Positions 34,224 through 45,042 of a stretch of 64,000 nucleotides of DNA are shown here, piece by piece; position 1 is the first letter of the stretch, and each line of letters begins with the position of its first letter. Origin of the DNA: Gonapodya prolifera JEL478 (taxonomy: Eukaryota; Monoblepharomycota; Monoblepharidomycetes; Monoblepharidales; Gonapodyaceae); assembly GCA_001574975.1 (NCBI GenBank), contig KQ965774.1:62001-126000 (forward strand), in the 5' to 3' direction. Position numbers and translations under genes: made by a program. The notes under the pieces were generated by a model, which saw nothing but the letters and a program-made list of their open reading frames with translations, did no database searches and was not told the origin of the DNA.

Positions 34224-34987
34224 ATGGATTTCTTTGCCCGCGAACTCGTCGATCTTGCCACCTACGCAGCGCTTGGCGTAGATTTGCGCAGAACAGCGCC
34301 ACAGTGGGTCGAGAGAAGCCAGGATTTCCTTTCGCGCGTCGATCATGCGGAGCTTGCTGCACAGAATCTGGCCGTGAAACGCTGTGGAAGATGAACATCG
34401 CCGCCTTTGAGGCTATCCGCTCCCAGTCTTCCGCTCGGGTCCACGCATCTTGGCTTTCTGCCGCGAAGATCCATCCCTCTTCTACCGACAGCAACACACA
34501 CCCGGGAGACGACGCGCCCAGTTTGGGACGGAGCTCCTCGATCCCTTGTTTTCGGTCGACCTGTCCCGTGTCTCACACGTGCTCGACCTTTTGCTTTACG
34601 CCCCTCTCGGCATCGACTTTGACAACACTCTTCCACTCATGCCCTGTGAAGGTCAATTCAACCACGACTCGCTCACCCATGAGCAGTTCTGGTACATTGC
34701 CGGCATGAAGGGCGGATCCCGCCTTCTCTGGCAGCTATAGCTCACGCGTTTTGAAGTTGCCCAGGGGGACCTGTACTCCCGTCCCCATTGATTGGCTTGA
34801 CGTACGTGTGCCGCGACATTCAGTTAAGATGCTTGAGGAGCTTTCGCAGAAGGAGGACTTTGGGGCGTTCGTTGTCTACTGGTATCTGGCGTTTTATGGA
34901 AGGTGGTACAATTTCCCTGTGGGAAAGGGTACGCGATCACTCGTAAGGGGAGTGTTGATGGCGTTTGGGCTGCTCTGGCTGACATAA
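34224..34987 (+). CDS. Hypothetical protein, three exons (tentative)
   Basis: I do not recognise this protein. Exons 34224-34383, 34469-34691 and 34765-34987 join in frame through GT-AG introns of 85 and 73 nt, the size usual here, giving 201 aa (MDFFARELVDLATYAALGVD at the start). Two segments resemble each other: FARELVDLATYAALGVDL..TAP and LSRVSHVLDLLLYAPLGIDF. The first donor (GTGGAA) and second donor (GTACAT) are not the strong GTGAGT seen elsewhere, so the model is uncertain. The start lies 82 bp from the start of the divergent kinase-Sel1-LRR gene, so the two could share a promoter. The 3' end meets the tail of the minus-strand ankyrin pseudogene. Confidence 0.4.
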
Positions 34988-36585
34988 GACGAAGTGCCAA
35001 AGAAGCCTAGCGTCGCGGGAAAGACGAAGGTCGAGGTGAAAGAAATGATTTCTTGAATAGTGAAAACAATACGCAAATACGCATCGATAAAACCATTATA
35101 TCTAAATGCCATGATTGCAATGTAGTATTTTACACACAAAAACAATTTAAGGAGCACTTTCGACATCGACGTCAAATGTGCGACAAGTGCCACAAACGGC
35201 CACAACCCACGCCAGATACACACAGAGGTCGGCCCAGCATGGAACCCTCGAGATACCAACGGCACATCCCAGTTCTCACCTTCGGCCGCTTCCAGTTTCC
35301 ACATTCCCGCCGAGGACTCCCATTGTATCAAACCTTGCTCAACCATCCCAGCACCCACCTCCGTTTGTGCTCCAGGATTCGCCCACCACTGACCCTGCTG
35401 TCCCAACCCCCCACTCGCGGTCGGCACTGCCCCAACCCGTCCCGATACCGCCCTCGGCGGCCCCGCGACATCCCTCACAGTCCACGAAGATGATGGTGGT
35501 GTTTGGAATGGCTGGGCGGAAAATTGGGGGCAGTGAGTCCAGGCGGGATGCGGTGGGTCGTTGGGCGGAAGGTGCAGGTGGGATGGAGCCGGGTTGGGGG
35601 CCGTCAGGGGATAAATGGGACAGGGGAAAGTGGCCCGGCCCGATGCTTGGGTTGTGGTGTGAAAGCCCTGCGAGGATCGTGTCAACCCATGGAACGGGAT
35701 GAAAGTACGGTAGATAGAGCAGGTGTACTTACTGTTCCCCAACCGTCTGCCTACTCAAGGTTGATGAAAATTGCGTCCCCATTGACAACCCCAATCTCAT
35801 CGTCGTCATTGGGTTGGTGGTCGGCGATAGCGAACATCATCCGGCGGACGCCCGTGGGTGGACGCGGTTGGGGTTGTGGATCTCAGTGAAGCTACCTCGC
35901 TCATGAGTGCCGTGTTGTGGTTGCGGAGCGAGGACGCTTCCTGGCGCAGAGAGATGGCTTCTTGACGCAGTAACGTTATTTCTTGCCGGAGGTGGGGAAG
36001 GTCGATGCGAGGGAAGCATTGTCTTGCTCCAAAGTAGAGTTGCGGGTACGAAGGGTGCTGTTCTTTTGATCCAGCACCGAGTTACGGGCTTGCAACGTCA
36101 CACTGTTTTGCTCCGCTTCCACTTGTTTCCTGGTGGGGCACGTCGAAGTCAAACTTCAAACCAAGACCCAACGCAAATGGCGTGCAGTAGAACTCACCTC
36201 TCTGCAACCCGTACTTTCTCTTCCGCAGCTACGACGCGCGCGGTGGGTTCTTCGATCTGTGCATTGGCAAGTTCGAGTGGGGAAGGTCCTGGAGGAGAAG
36301 GGCGGGGAATCGGGCTGCGTTGGTGGGACGAGGGCACGAAGGAATTCCTGGTTCGGATTCGTCCGTGCGCCTTTGAATTCCACGTCGGTGACGCGTGCGC
36401 CGTGTGCGAGAAGGAGTCGGACGATCACCACGTTCGGCTGAAGAGTGATCTCGACACAGGCATCGTCCCACTTTGTTGGGTGGTTGAATATGACAGTGCA
36501 TCCTCGCGGACTGATGTTGAGCTGTCCGTTGACATCTGGAGTGTCGGATTTGCTTCCATAATACCGCTGTTACCCGGTCAAAATA
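34988..36585 (-). pseudogene. Ankyrin-coil-SH3 family member, 5' truncated
   Basis: Similarity starts abruptly at about 36585 within the middle of the cassette (SKSDTPDVNGQLNISPRG), just where the longer dispersed repeat region begins. The last ankyrin unit (VVIVRLLLAHGARVTDVEF) and NPNQEFLRAL follow, then a coiled coil (LRQEAISLRQEASSLRNHN) with two frameshifts, and an SH3 start (MMFAIADHQPNDDDEIGVVN) with a TAG just before ADGWG. The last exon begins GFHTTTQASGRATFPCPIYP and remains open for over 200 codons to about 34894, overlapping the tentative plus-strand gene. The leader and first two ankyrin units are gone. Confidence 0.65.
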
Positions 36586-36689
36586 CGAAGGGTCATTTGG
36601 GGTACCCGAAGGCGTGAGGCTGCTGACAAGTTTCTGAATACTGACTCAATGACAACAGGCGGACTCTATGTTCGAAGGGGAACTTTTAT

Positions 36690-37300
36690 TTTGGTTGAGA
36701 CAAGACGCAGGACCCAGGCAAATCGAGGCAGTCCTGCCGTGACGTACTTGGGATCAAGTCGAGCAACTGTTTTGCCGACGATTTTGCGACGGCCTCCAAT
36801 CGGTCTTGCAAAACATCATCGGAGGAATTCACTTTGGCATTTCTTTCTTGGTTGGGTTGGATCGTGATGCTCATCACCGCGTTACTGACACTGTACTATC
36901 CCTCCATTCAGAATTGTCCACTAATACTTCCTCGTCACTCTACCTATTTTTTTTTTTTACGTTGCCTGGAGTGTCTGGCGGGAATGGCACCTGTAGTGCC
37001 GGACTGTCAACGAAAACTCATCCGCAGGCAATACGTCGGAGGAACCTCACGGAGCTGATTCAATACAAGGTCCCCTTTTGCGGAAGTCCCAGGACAGCAT
37101 GCTTTCATGCAACAAACCAACCAACTCTCCGACTCACCGCCACACCGCGTTCTTGCTTTTTCTGTTTTTCTCCGACGGTGCTGTGCCGCGGCGACATGTG
37201 TCCCGCACTGCTCATTCGAGCCAATTTCACTCGCTACGTGGTAGTTTGGATTGGAGGAACATTGCAGTACCAATATGAATGAGGTCCCAGCCTAAGTTCC
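36690..37300 (+). repeat. Longer dispersed repeat, copy B
   Basis: It has the same ordered blocks as 27590-28200: GGGATCAAGTCGAGCAACTG, CGGCCTCCAATCGGTCTTGC, CTTCCTCGTCACTCTACC then TTTTTTACGTTGCC, TTTCTGTTTTTCTCCGACGG and CGACATGTGTCCCGCACTGC. Its left end lies next to the truncation point of the ankyrin pseudogene. Confidence 0.6.
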
Positions 37301-37549
37301 GCGACTGCCGACGTTCCTCTCAGATCTTTTGAACGCCACCACCCCCACCCCCATCGTGTCTTCCATTTTTTGCGTCTGGAGTATTGATGGCCCTTCATGG
37401 CTATGACACCATGATCTGGACAACCGGTACGAAAGCGTTTTGGTGTTGACGGAAAGCGTTATGAACCAGCCATTTTGTTGGGACATGGTGGTCGCGCCTC
37501 GGCCCGCAAAAATAATTGTTGTCTGCGAGTGGCACCGTAAGCAGCCTGC

Positions 37550-37620
37550 TCTGTTTTTTGCTTGTGCCGAGTGTTCACGTGGTGGTGTTGATGACGTCAC
37601 TTGAAGCTCCAGCAAGAACA
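37550..37620 (+). repeat. Dispersed TGACGTCA-containing repeat, copy 5
   Basis: GTTGATGACGTCACTTGAAG followed by CTCCAGCAA, preceded by a TGCTCTG..TTTTGCTTGTGCC stretch like the other copies. Confidence 0.6.
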
Positions 37621-38484
37621 CCCAGGAATGGAAGACGGACGTCCTTGCGCCCCACCCCCCACCCCCCTGTTCCGATCAACCGAGCGCAAAATGATACTCT
37701 TGGCCCGTCTTCGTCCCGCCCTAACACGCAATTAGAACGCGAGTCATAAATATTTGCCAAGGCGTGTTTACGGCGATACATAGTTGGTATTGCAAATGTG
37801 TTTTTGGACGTCGCGCCTGACATTTGCTTGATTGCATTGTGTTCGATTGCTCTTGTGTCTCCACTTCACCATTCATATCGACGATGGTCATGATTGATAC
37901 CGCGTTGGGTGATGCGACAATATCGTTGCTTGTCATAAGATCTTCTGGCCAAATGTGGGTCCTCGTTTTTGGAGCAAAACGATTTTCTTTTTGCGTTTTG
38001 GGGAGTACGTTGCAGGCGTCTCAGATGCAACGCTGAAGTCTCAGCAACGACGGTAAGGTTGGTGTTGTGACAACGGAAGGAGCAGTTTTGGGAGGGTTAC
38101 GGTCTCAGGTTTTTGGAGTGGGAGTAAAACATATGGAGCAGTCACTGGATGGTTGATTACGCACCACCATTTTAAGGTTGCCCTCCTCCCATCGAAGCTC
38201 TTACAAAATGATATGGATCATGCTGACCCGCGCGTGACTTGGAACCACAAATATGTTCTGACTTCAGAATCGACGATCAGATCACCGTCACGAATCGCGA
38301 GCGATGATACACAGAGTACGTTGCATTGTGTATTACCCAGCCCTTGAAGACCATAAAAATATGCGATACGTAGAATTACACGTTTTTGTATCAAACAGAG
38401 TGAACGTCCAATGTGTAGTCGACATCTTGATTACACCCCCTGTCGGCTTTCCGCCTTGCCCCTTCTCCCCCTCTTTGTGCACAC

Positions 38485-40943
38485 TCACACTCCCCTGACA
38501 TCTTTCAACCTCGCCACAATCATCTCAAACGTTGGTCTCTCCGCCGGATCCGTCGCCCAGCACTCCCGCACGAGCTTTTCCAAGGATTTCGGGATCCTAT
38601 CTGACTTGAAGATTGCCGGAACGGCACCATCAATAATCAATGTTACAAGGGCGTTGGTGTTGTGCGCTTTCAGTTCCGAAAAAGCCTTGCGTTCCGCCCA
38701 CACCTGATGACGTGACGGTACACAATTGGCAAGGTCAGCAACGAAATCGCAAGAAAAAGTATCAGCTCGCGTTACACATACCCTAAGCACCGTAACACCA
38801 AACGCATACACATCGCCCGCCTTCGTCGCCTGAGTCGCGCCGCTAAGTCTCTCCGGGGGTTGATACACGGCCGTCCCACCCCTGTCCGAAATCTCATCCG
38901 CGTCGCCAACGAGCGCCTTGGAGAACCCAAAGTCCGTCACGCGCGTGGTCCCATCGGCGTCCACGAGGGCGTTCTCGGGCTTGAGGTCGGCGTGCACGAT
39001 ATTGCGGATGTCGTGTAGGTAGTGCATTCCGGCGGCGATGTCCCGGACCTGTCGAAGCAGCAATAGCAATTAAGCGATCTCGTGTGACGAGATAGCGTTG
39101 CACGCGAAGAGGGGACTCACAATCTTGAGTTTATCAACATACTGCCCCGTGTTCCTGCAGTGCGTGATGTACTCCATCACGTTACCGTAAATCATGTATG
39201 TCGAGATCATGAACGGTTCTGGCGCATCCCACGAGGCGCCAATAAGTGACACGATGTTATTGTGCACGCCGGCCCCGTACCAAGCCGTCACTTCCCGATG
39301 AAACGCCTGGTGAGTGGTGATGAAGACCGCGTTCAAAAACGTAATTCTTCTCAGCATTGCACGAGTAGATCCCCACCTCCTGATACCTCTCCTTCTGTTT
39401 CGCGTTTCCCATTTTGATATACTTGACGGCGGCCTTCATCGAAGCCCAGTCACAGAGGTAAACAGTGCCGTACGCGCCCTCCCCGAGTTTGACGCCTCGA
39501 ACCAGGCCAGCGTGGTCGACTTCCCATAGCGCTTTTGCTTTTGGTTGAAGGGGTACAGATACGGGGATTTCCATGTGGGAACCTGTCCAGTTTGTTCATT
39601 GGGTCCACGACACACGGTTTTTTCATCAAGTCTGAGTAGTGATAAAACTCAAGGTGCTTACCTGAACTGGAGGACCGAACAAAATTATCCAACTTCACAG
39701 GCTGCTCATTTTCAGTGGACGTCTTGTGCTCCAGATGTGCACTTTCGGCCGCGACTGCAGTTGCTGCACTACTAGGCTGCTCCACGTTTACTTGAACGCC
39801 AACATTGGTGGATTTCGAATGTGACGTCGAGTTCGACAAAGAACTGGTAAGAAGCGCAACTTGGTCGCGGAGGGCGGAACGTTCCCGTTCACGATCAGTA
39901 TCGCGACTGCGAAGAGACGCGTTCTCGTTTTGCTGAGTGAAGACTTCTTGCTCCAGTTCCGAGTTGCGAGTGCGGAGCGCAGAGTTCTCGTTTTTCAGGC
40001 CCGCGGCCTCCTCCTCCAATGAATAGATACGAGCCTGCAGTGCTGCAACATTCCTCTTCTCATCCTCCAGTTTCCTGGTTGAAAGGTGAAAGGTGAAAGT
40101 TGAAATCAAGGTATCTCAAATAACAACCAATGACACGCACCTCTGTGCAACTCCCGCCTTTTCCTCTGCAGCTACGACACGCGCAGCAAGCTCTTCATTA
40201 CGCGTGGCGTTATTAGCTGCGGTGAGCGTGAGCGAGGAGGGACCAAGTAGAGCAGGGTTCGGGATGGGGTTGCGTTGATGGGCCTCCAGAGTGCGAAGAA
40301 AGTCTTGATTCGGGTTCACGCTAGCAGCGGCAAGCTCATCGTTGGTGACATATGCACCATACGCAAGAAGGAGACGGACAATCTCCACGTGTGGTTCAAG
40401 GGTGAAAACGACACGGGAGTCGTCACGTTCCACCGGGTGGTTGAGCGTGACTGAGCCGCCACTCAAACTCATGTCTAGTTGGCCTTCAGCATCAGGTCTG
40501 TCGTATATGTGACCATTCCACAGTGTCGCTGTCCCGCCACGTCCAATGGCGAGCGTCAACACATTTCGGAAAGTCACAGTGACCTGCCATCGCTTTCGCT
40601 GCCAATCTTCCAGTGTCCAATTCTGACTGCCTAGCAACCAGTTGCCGACTTTCCAGCTGACCTCGCCTTCGATTACCGCTCCTTTGTCCAGGAGAGCTTT
40701 CACAACAGCGATCCTCGCATGTAAAATCGCAAGCACCAATGCACTCTCGCAATCAATGGTGTCCTCCTTCCACTCGAATCCAGGTCCTCCTCCAAAGAGT
40801 CCTTTTGCCTTCACAACCTTCGCCCTGAGTGTGACCCGCTTGCGAGCATCGGGACTCGCCCCCGACTCGATTAATCGCTTCACGTCGTCCTCGCTCCCGG
40901 TTTCCACGGCTTCAATGAGCTGAGCATTGAGAGTCGCGGACAT
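38485..40943 (-). CDS. Ankyrin-coiled-coil-protein kinase (intact)
   Basis: Six exons splice in frame: 40943-40141, 40074-39662, 39582-39377, 39306-39121, 39048-38782, 38703-38485 (2094 nt, 697 aa). Residues 1-268 are the ankyrin cassette (leader MSATLNAQLIEAVETGSEDD; LAILHARIAVVKALLDKGA; EDWQRKRWQVTVTF; HVEIVRLLLAYGAYVTNDEL). The coiled coil spans about 270-360 (LEEEAAGLKNENSALRTRN), then a Ser/Glu-rich linker. The kinase spans about 434-690: LGEGAYGTVYL, Lys459 in AAVKYI, Glu479 in helix C, VHADLKPEN (Asp557, Ala instead of Arg), DFG at 575, PPE at 600, AGDVYAFG, and RECWATDPAERPTFE near the end. It matches TKL-type kinases and resembles the kinase at 33-34 kb. Intron 1 has the same position and phase as in the SH3 members. 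The catalytic residues are present, so activity is likely. Partner and pathway are unknown. Confidence 0.85.
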
Positions 40944-41320
40944 TTTCAATGGTTCTGCGGGAACTGTTCGGGGGGATGTTTGTGAACAAGAGGAGAGAAG
41001 TGGCGGTCCGCAGCTGGACCACATATTCGTTACGATTAATTTTCTCCAGGTCTCACATTCAAATCATATCATTCTGCCTAAGACCGACTCCATACCTCAC
41101 CTCAGAAAGCCTCTCACTCCATTTTCCGTCCGCTGAAACATCACTCCAACTTCCTTCCACTCCCTCTGTCCCCGCATCTTACCAGCGCGATTGAGATGCA
41201 AGGTCCGATGAATATATCCGTTCTTAATCAACTACTTGCCACTTGAAGTTCCGGCAGTGCCACCATGGGCCACAAGTCCCATGACTTTATCCACACTATA
41301 CTCCAACCAGCTCCGCCTGT
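40944..41320. other. Intergenic between two same-strand ankyrin-family genes
   Basis: 377 bp serve as 3' flank of the SH3 gene and 5' flank of the kinase gene. No further gene is seen. Confidence 0.5.
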
Positions 41321-42998
41321 TCACAACCACTCCAGTCGGGGCACCGGTAAGTGCACCGTCGCCAAGCTCTCTGACTCTCCACCATCCGTGCTCACAATAG
41401 ATCTCGGCGGCCCCGATACGCCTCGTATTGTGTGCGAAGAGGATGCTGATGGCGGGCGTATTGTTGGTCCTTGCTGAGCAGAGAACTGGGAGAGTGATTC
41501 AACACGCAGTGTGGTCGCAGGTGGAGCAGCCGAGGTTGGGTCTAGGGTGGCACTGGGCAGCCGCGGGTCGGGTGTGACGGGTGTGACGGGTGTGACGTGG
41601 GAGAGGGGAAAGTAACCAGTTACATTTGTGGTTGTGTGGAAGCCCTGGAAACATGCACGGTTGGCCATGGACAAAAAGTGCCACTTCGATACGCCCTTCG
41701 GCAACTCACTTCTCCCCACCCATCGGCAAATTGTATAGTGACAAAGATCCTGTCCCCAGCCACAAACCTAATCTCATCAGTGTCATTTGGTTCATAGTCG
41801 GCGATGGCAAACATAATTTGCCGGACGCTTGTTGACGGACGGACCGGTTGAGACTGGGCCGGGCCAGATGAGACTTGTGCGCGGAGCGAAGCGACTTCAC
41901 TCATAAGCGCAGTGTTGTGGGAGCGAAGGTATGTGACTTCTTGCCGTAAATTCGAACCGTCTTGTCGCAAGGAAGAGTTGTCGTGTCGGAGAGTTCCGTT
42001 GTCTTGCTCCAGGATTGCGTTGCGGTTGCGAAGGGAACTGTTGTCCTGTTCCAGGTTGGAGTTACGCCCACGGAGGGTGGAGACCTCCTGGTCTAGCACT
42101 AAGTTCCGGTTTTCTAACGCAGAAATGCGACCTTGTAGCGCCGCGGTGTCTGCCACTGCCTCCGCCCGTTTCCTACGATTTGAACTTTCCATTAGAACTT
42201 TTTCAACGCATTATCCAGCACCACCCACCTCTCTGCAACCCGCGCCTTCTCTTTCGCGGCTACAATACGTGCGTGGAGCTCTAAAACCTTCGCTCCGTGT
42301 ACAGCATTGGCGAATCCGAGCGGGGAAGGTCCAGGAGCGGGGTTACGTTGGTGAGACTCAAGAGTGCGGAGAAATTCTTGGTTTATATTCATCCTAGCAG
42401 CATCGAGTTCAGCACTGGTAACTCGGGCACCGTACGCGAGTAGGAGCCGGACGATATCCAAGGTTGGTCGAACAGTGAATGCGACAATGCACTCGCGCCA
42501 CGTCGTCGGATGGGTGAGCACGACCGCTCCGCCTCTCAGACTGATGCGGAGTTTTCCATCACCGTCCGGAATGTCGCGAGTGTCTCCATCCCAGCGAGTC
42601 CACTTCCCGCCACGACTGTGAATGGCAGCAGCAAGCGGAGAAGGGAAACTGTGCGTCGCGTACCATCGCTGTCGCTGCCATTCAGTGGATGTCCAGTTCC
42701 GGCTTCTCCCGTAGCTGCTGAGGTTCCATTGGACTTGGCCATCAATTCTTGCTCCTTTCTCGAGCAACGCCTTCACCACTGCAACCCTTTCATGCAGAAT
42801 CGCCAGCAGCAGTGCACTCTCGCACTCCATCGCGTCCTCCTTCCACTCGAATCCTCCCCGTCTATTGTCCACCTTCAGCCTTAATGTGACTCTCTTCCGG
42901 GCATCCGCACTCGCCCCGGCCTCAATCAGCCGTTTCACGTCCTCGTCTCGTCCATCCTCCACCGCCTCAATGAGCTGGGTGTCCAGATTGGCGGACAT
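41321..42998 (-). CDS. Ankyrin-coiled-coil-SH3 protein (intact)
   Basis: Exons 42998-42229, 42172-41710 and 41644-41321 splice in frame (1557 nt, 518 aa); the introns are 56 and 65 nt. Residues 1-257 form the ankyrin cassette (MSANLDTQLIEAVEDGRDED; ESALLLAILHERVAVVKALL; TEWQRQRWYATHSFPS; TLDIVRLLLAYGARVTSAEL). The coiled coil, about 258-365, has clear heptads and several repeated LEQDN / LRHDN / LRQDG steps. SH3 is at about 376-428 (IMFAIADYEPNDTDEIRFVA, FADGWGE, GYFPLSHV). The tail is 90 residues, Pro/Ser-rich, with a TPVTPVTP repeat. Its position directly upstream of the ankyrin-kinase gene on the same strand suggests a tandem duplication in which only the C-terminal module differs. Confidence 0.86.
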
Positions 42999-43560
42999 TC
43001 AATTGCTTGTGTCGGAAGTCTGTGTGGGTTCCGGTGTGGCGACTAAGGGATGCTAAGGTGAGGCCAGGCACACTTGCCGGCCGTATTGTGCAGCCAGTTC
43101 GCTGTCGCATTTTCGCAGGTTCGGCAGAAATTGAGCGGGGAACAAGATGTGGGAATGTCGGGTGTTGTCGGGTGGTTGAATGAAGCTTCCTTGGTGGTTG
43201 GTTCGACCCTTCCCTTGTGGTCTGGATTGCTTACTCTGACTCTGAGACAGAGTCTATACGTCCCACCACGTCTTCAGAGGTCTTCTGTCTTCAAGCAGAA
43301 TGAATTACGAATTCTATGAGTACGTTATTGTCTTTACAAGAGAGGATTGTAACAAAATACAACACTCCGGTAGCTCCTTTGAAACGGTTGAGCGGTCCCG
43401 TTAACGGAGTCCTGAACAATCTATACACCGTCAAACAACATCGTTGGCACGTCCAAAATCCTGCACATCTCCAAACGCGCACATGTCGGGCAGGTTGGCT
43501 CCTCATAAGTTCCTTCACAACCTTGCATACGTCATTCGCGTCCGTAGCCCACCGTGCAAA
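42999..43560. other. No recognised gene
   Basis: Upstream region of the ankyrin-SH3 gene; the remaining short frames on both strands show no known domain. Confidence 0.4.
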
Positions 43561-43760
43561 CAATCTCCGGACTAGCGCCAGGTAACGACACGAGCACCAG
43601 TCAAACACAATACTGTAGGACTGGGTTCACCGCTACCTCCAGGACCCACCCCGGTGCGCGCATCAGGAGCTCGTAGGGATCTTTGCGGCACTCCAGGAGG
43701 ATCTTGGCTTACACAGTTGATGTGTCGTGTCCACCACGATGAGTGCGGGGAGCGTCGACA
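43561..43760 (-). pseudogene. Relic of the C-terminal end of a Fic-like gene
   Basis: The minus strand reads ECRKDPYELLMRAPGWVLEV, close to EFRKDPDEYVMHATGRIMEA at the end of the Fic-like pseudogene at 45043-45940. At DNA level the blocks GTGCGCGCATCAGGAGCTCG and GGATCTTTGCGGCACTCCAG have clear counterparts near 45144-45188. Only the last 30-40 codons are recognisable. The DNA from 43761 to 44048 holds nothing I can identify. Confidence 0.5.
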
Positions 43761-44048
43761 CGAAGTCCAGAAGAACCATCGCCATATCCACACCAGACTC
43801 CGATCTTTTCACCACCCCACTCCACCTGCACGACACCAATCACCACCAGGAACTCCCCGGTTCGTGCACCATCGACAAGTTCCCCGACTCTCCAACGGCA
43901 ACGTCGGTCACAACAGGTGTCTGCGGTCCGCTGAGGCGCGCGAAGAGGAGGCGGACAAGACCGTTATTTATAGGTGCTGAGCGCGTTGCGTGAGGAGGAA
44001 GATCAGGCCCATGACAGGAAAAGCTCTTGGGAGAGCGCTGCCTCTATG

Positions 44049-44719
44049 TCAAGGAATTATGGTGTTGCGATTGCGGTGCTGAAGAATGCGGCGGAACTCT
44101 TGATTCGGGTTCTTGATGGCAGCGTTAAGTTCCAAGTCGGTGACGGGCGCCCCGTGAGCAAGGAGAAGCCGAACGATATCCACGTTTGGCTGAACTTGGA
44201 AGAAGACTCGCACATCTTCCTCATTCTGCGGGTGATTGAGAGTGACGACGCCACCTCGCGGGCTAATTGAGATGAATCCCCTGCTGTCCGGTCTGTCGTC
44301 TCTATGCCCACTCGTAGTTGAAGGGTTTCCTTTCCCCGACGTCCAATTGCCAAGCATAGGGCACTTGGGAATCTGCAAGTTTTCCACCATGGATAAAGCC
44401 GCCACTCGTTCATCGTCCAATTTCGGTCCCAAAAGAATGCCAGCTTCCAGTCGACAGCACCTTCCACTCCCGCTCCCTTCTCGAGCAACACCTTCACGGT
44501 CTGCACCTTTCCGAATAAAATCGCCAGCGCCAGTGCGCTTTCGCACTCCACTGTGTCCTCCTTCCAGTCGAATCCTCCCCTTCCATTGTCGACCTTTGCC
44601 CGCAGTGTCACTCTCTTCCACGCATCGGGACTCGCCCCCTCGTCAATCAGCCGCGCCACGTACTCTTCGCTGCCGGCTTCCACTGCGTCGATAAGTTGCG
44701 CATCGATGGATGCGGACAT
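44049..44719 (-). pseudogene. Ankyrin-cassette family member, one frameshift, no coil or SH3
   Basis: The leader from ATG 44719 (MSASIDAQLIDAVEAGSEEY), second ankyrin unit (ESALALAILFGKVQTVKVLL) and GRRGKETLQ are in one frame. After a frameshift near 44320 the family sequence continues in another frame (SISPRGGVVTLNHPQNEEDV, VDIVRLLLAHGAPVTDLELN, NPNQEFRRIL) to a stop at 44049. The W-Q block is altered (NEWRLYPWW). Similarity ends at the point where other members go on to the coil, so it is both frameshifted and 3' truncated. Confidence 0.65.
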
Positions 44720-45042
44720 CTGCGATCGCGTGCTTTGCGTTGCTGGGATCTGAGAAGAACGAGGTGGGAGATTCCGATTTAGCCGAAAGCAAACCTCATT
44801 TGTACCTGAGAATGCAAAATGAAAATGCAACGCAAATGCTGAGCGAATCCTCCGTGAAGCGTTCTAATAGGTGGTGCGAACTGCGCATTTTGTCGTCTGT
44901 GTCATCAGCGGGCGAGCGATCTGCACTCCAACGTCATCGACATCGATCAGTGTAACGTCTTTGGATATGAACAATGCACGAGCCATCAGCAGACTCAACC
45001 TCGTCAAGTCAGTACAAGCGAATATCCTCCACGCTCACCCCC
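44720..45042. other. No recognised gene
   Basis: Upstream flank of the ankyrin pseudogene and 3' flank of the Fic-like pseudogene. Confidence 0.45.

Larger units (their letters stand above)
36586..38484. other. Gene-poor, repeat-bearing region
   Basis: It contains copy B of the longer repeat (36690-37300) and a TGACGTCA repeat (37550-37620). A CAAGGCGTG..TACGGCGATAC..GG.ATTGCAAA stretch at 37757-37806 may be a third, very diverged repeat end. No gene was recognised. Confidence 0.45.

Noticed and set aside
42510-42884. Long plus-strand open frames antisense to ankyrin genes (also at 50634-51293, 44236-44694, 22183-22899)
   Set aside because: They are mirror frames of conserved minus-strand coding sequence; they have no ATG-based exon structure, and their sequence is explained by the codons of the real genes.
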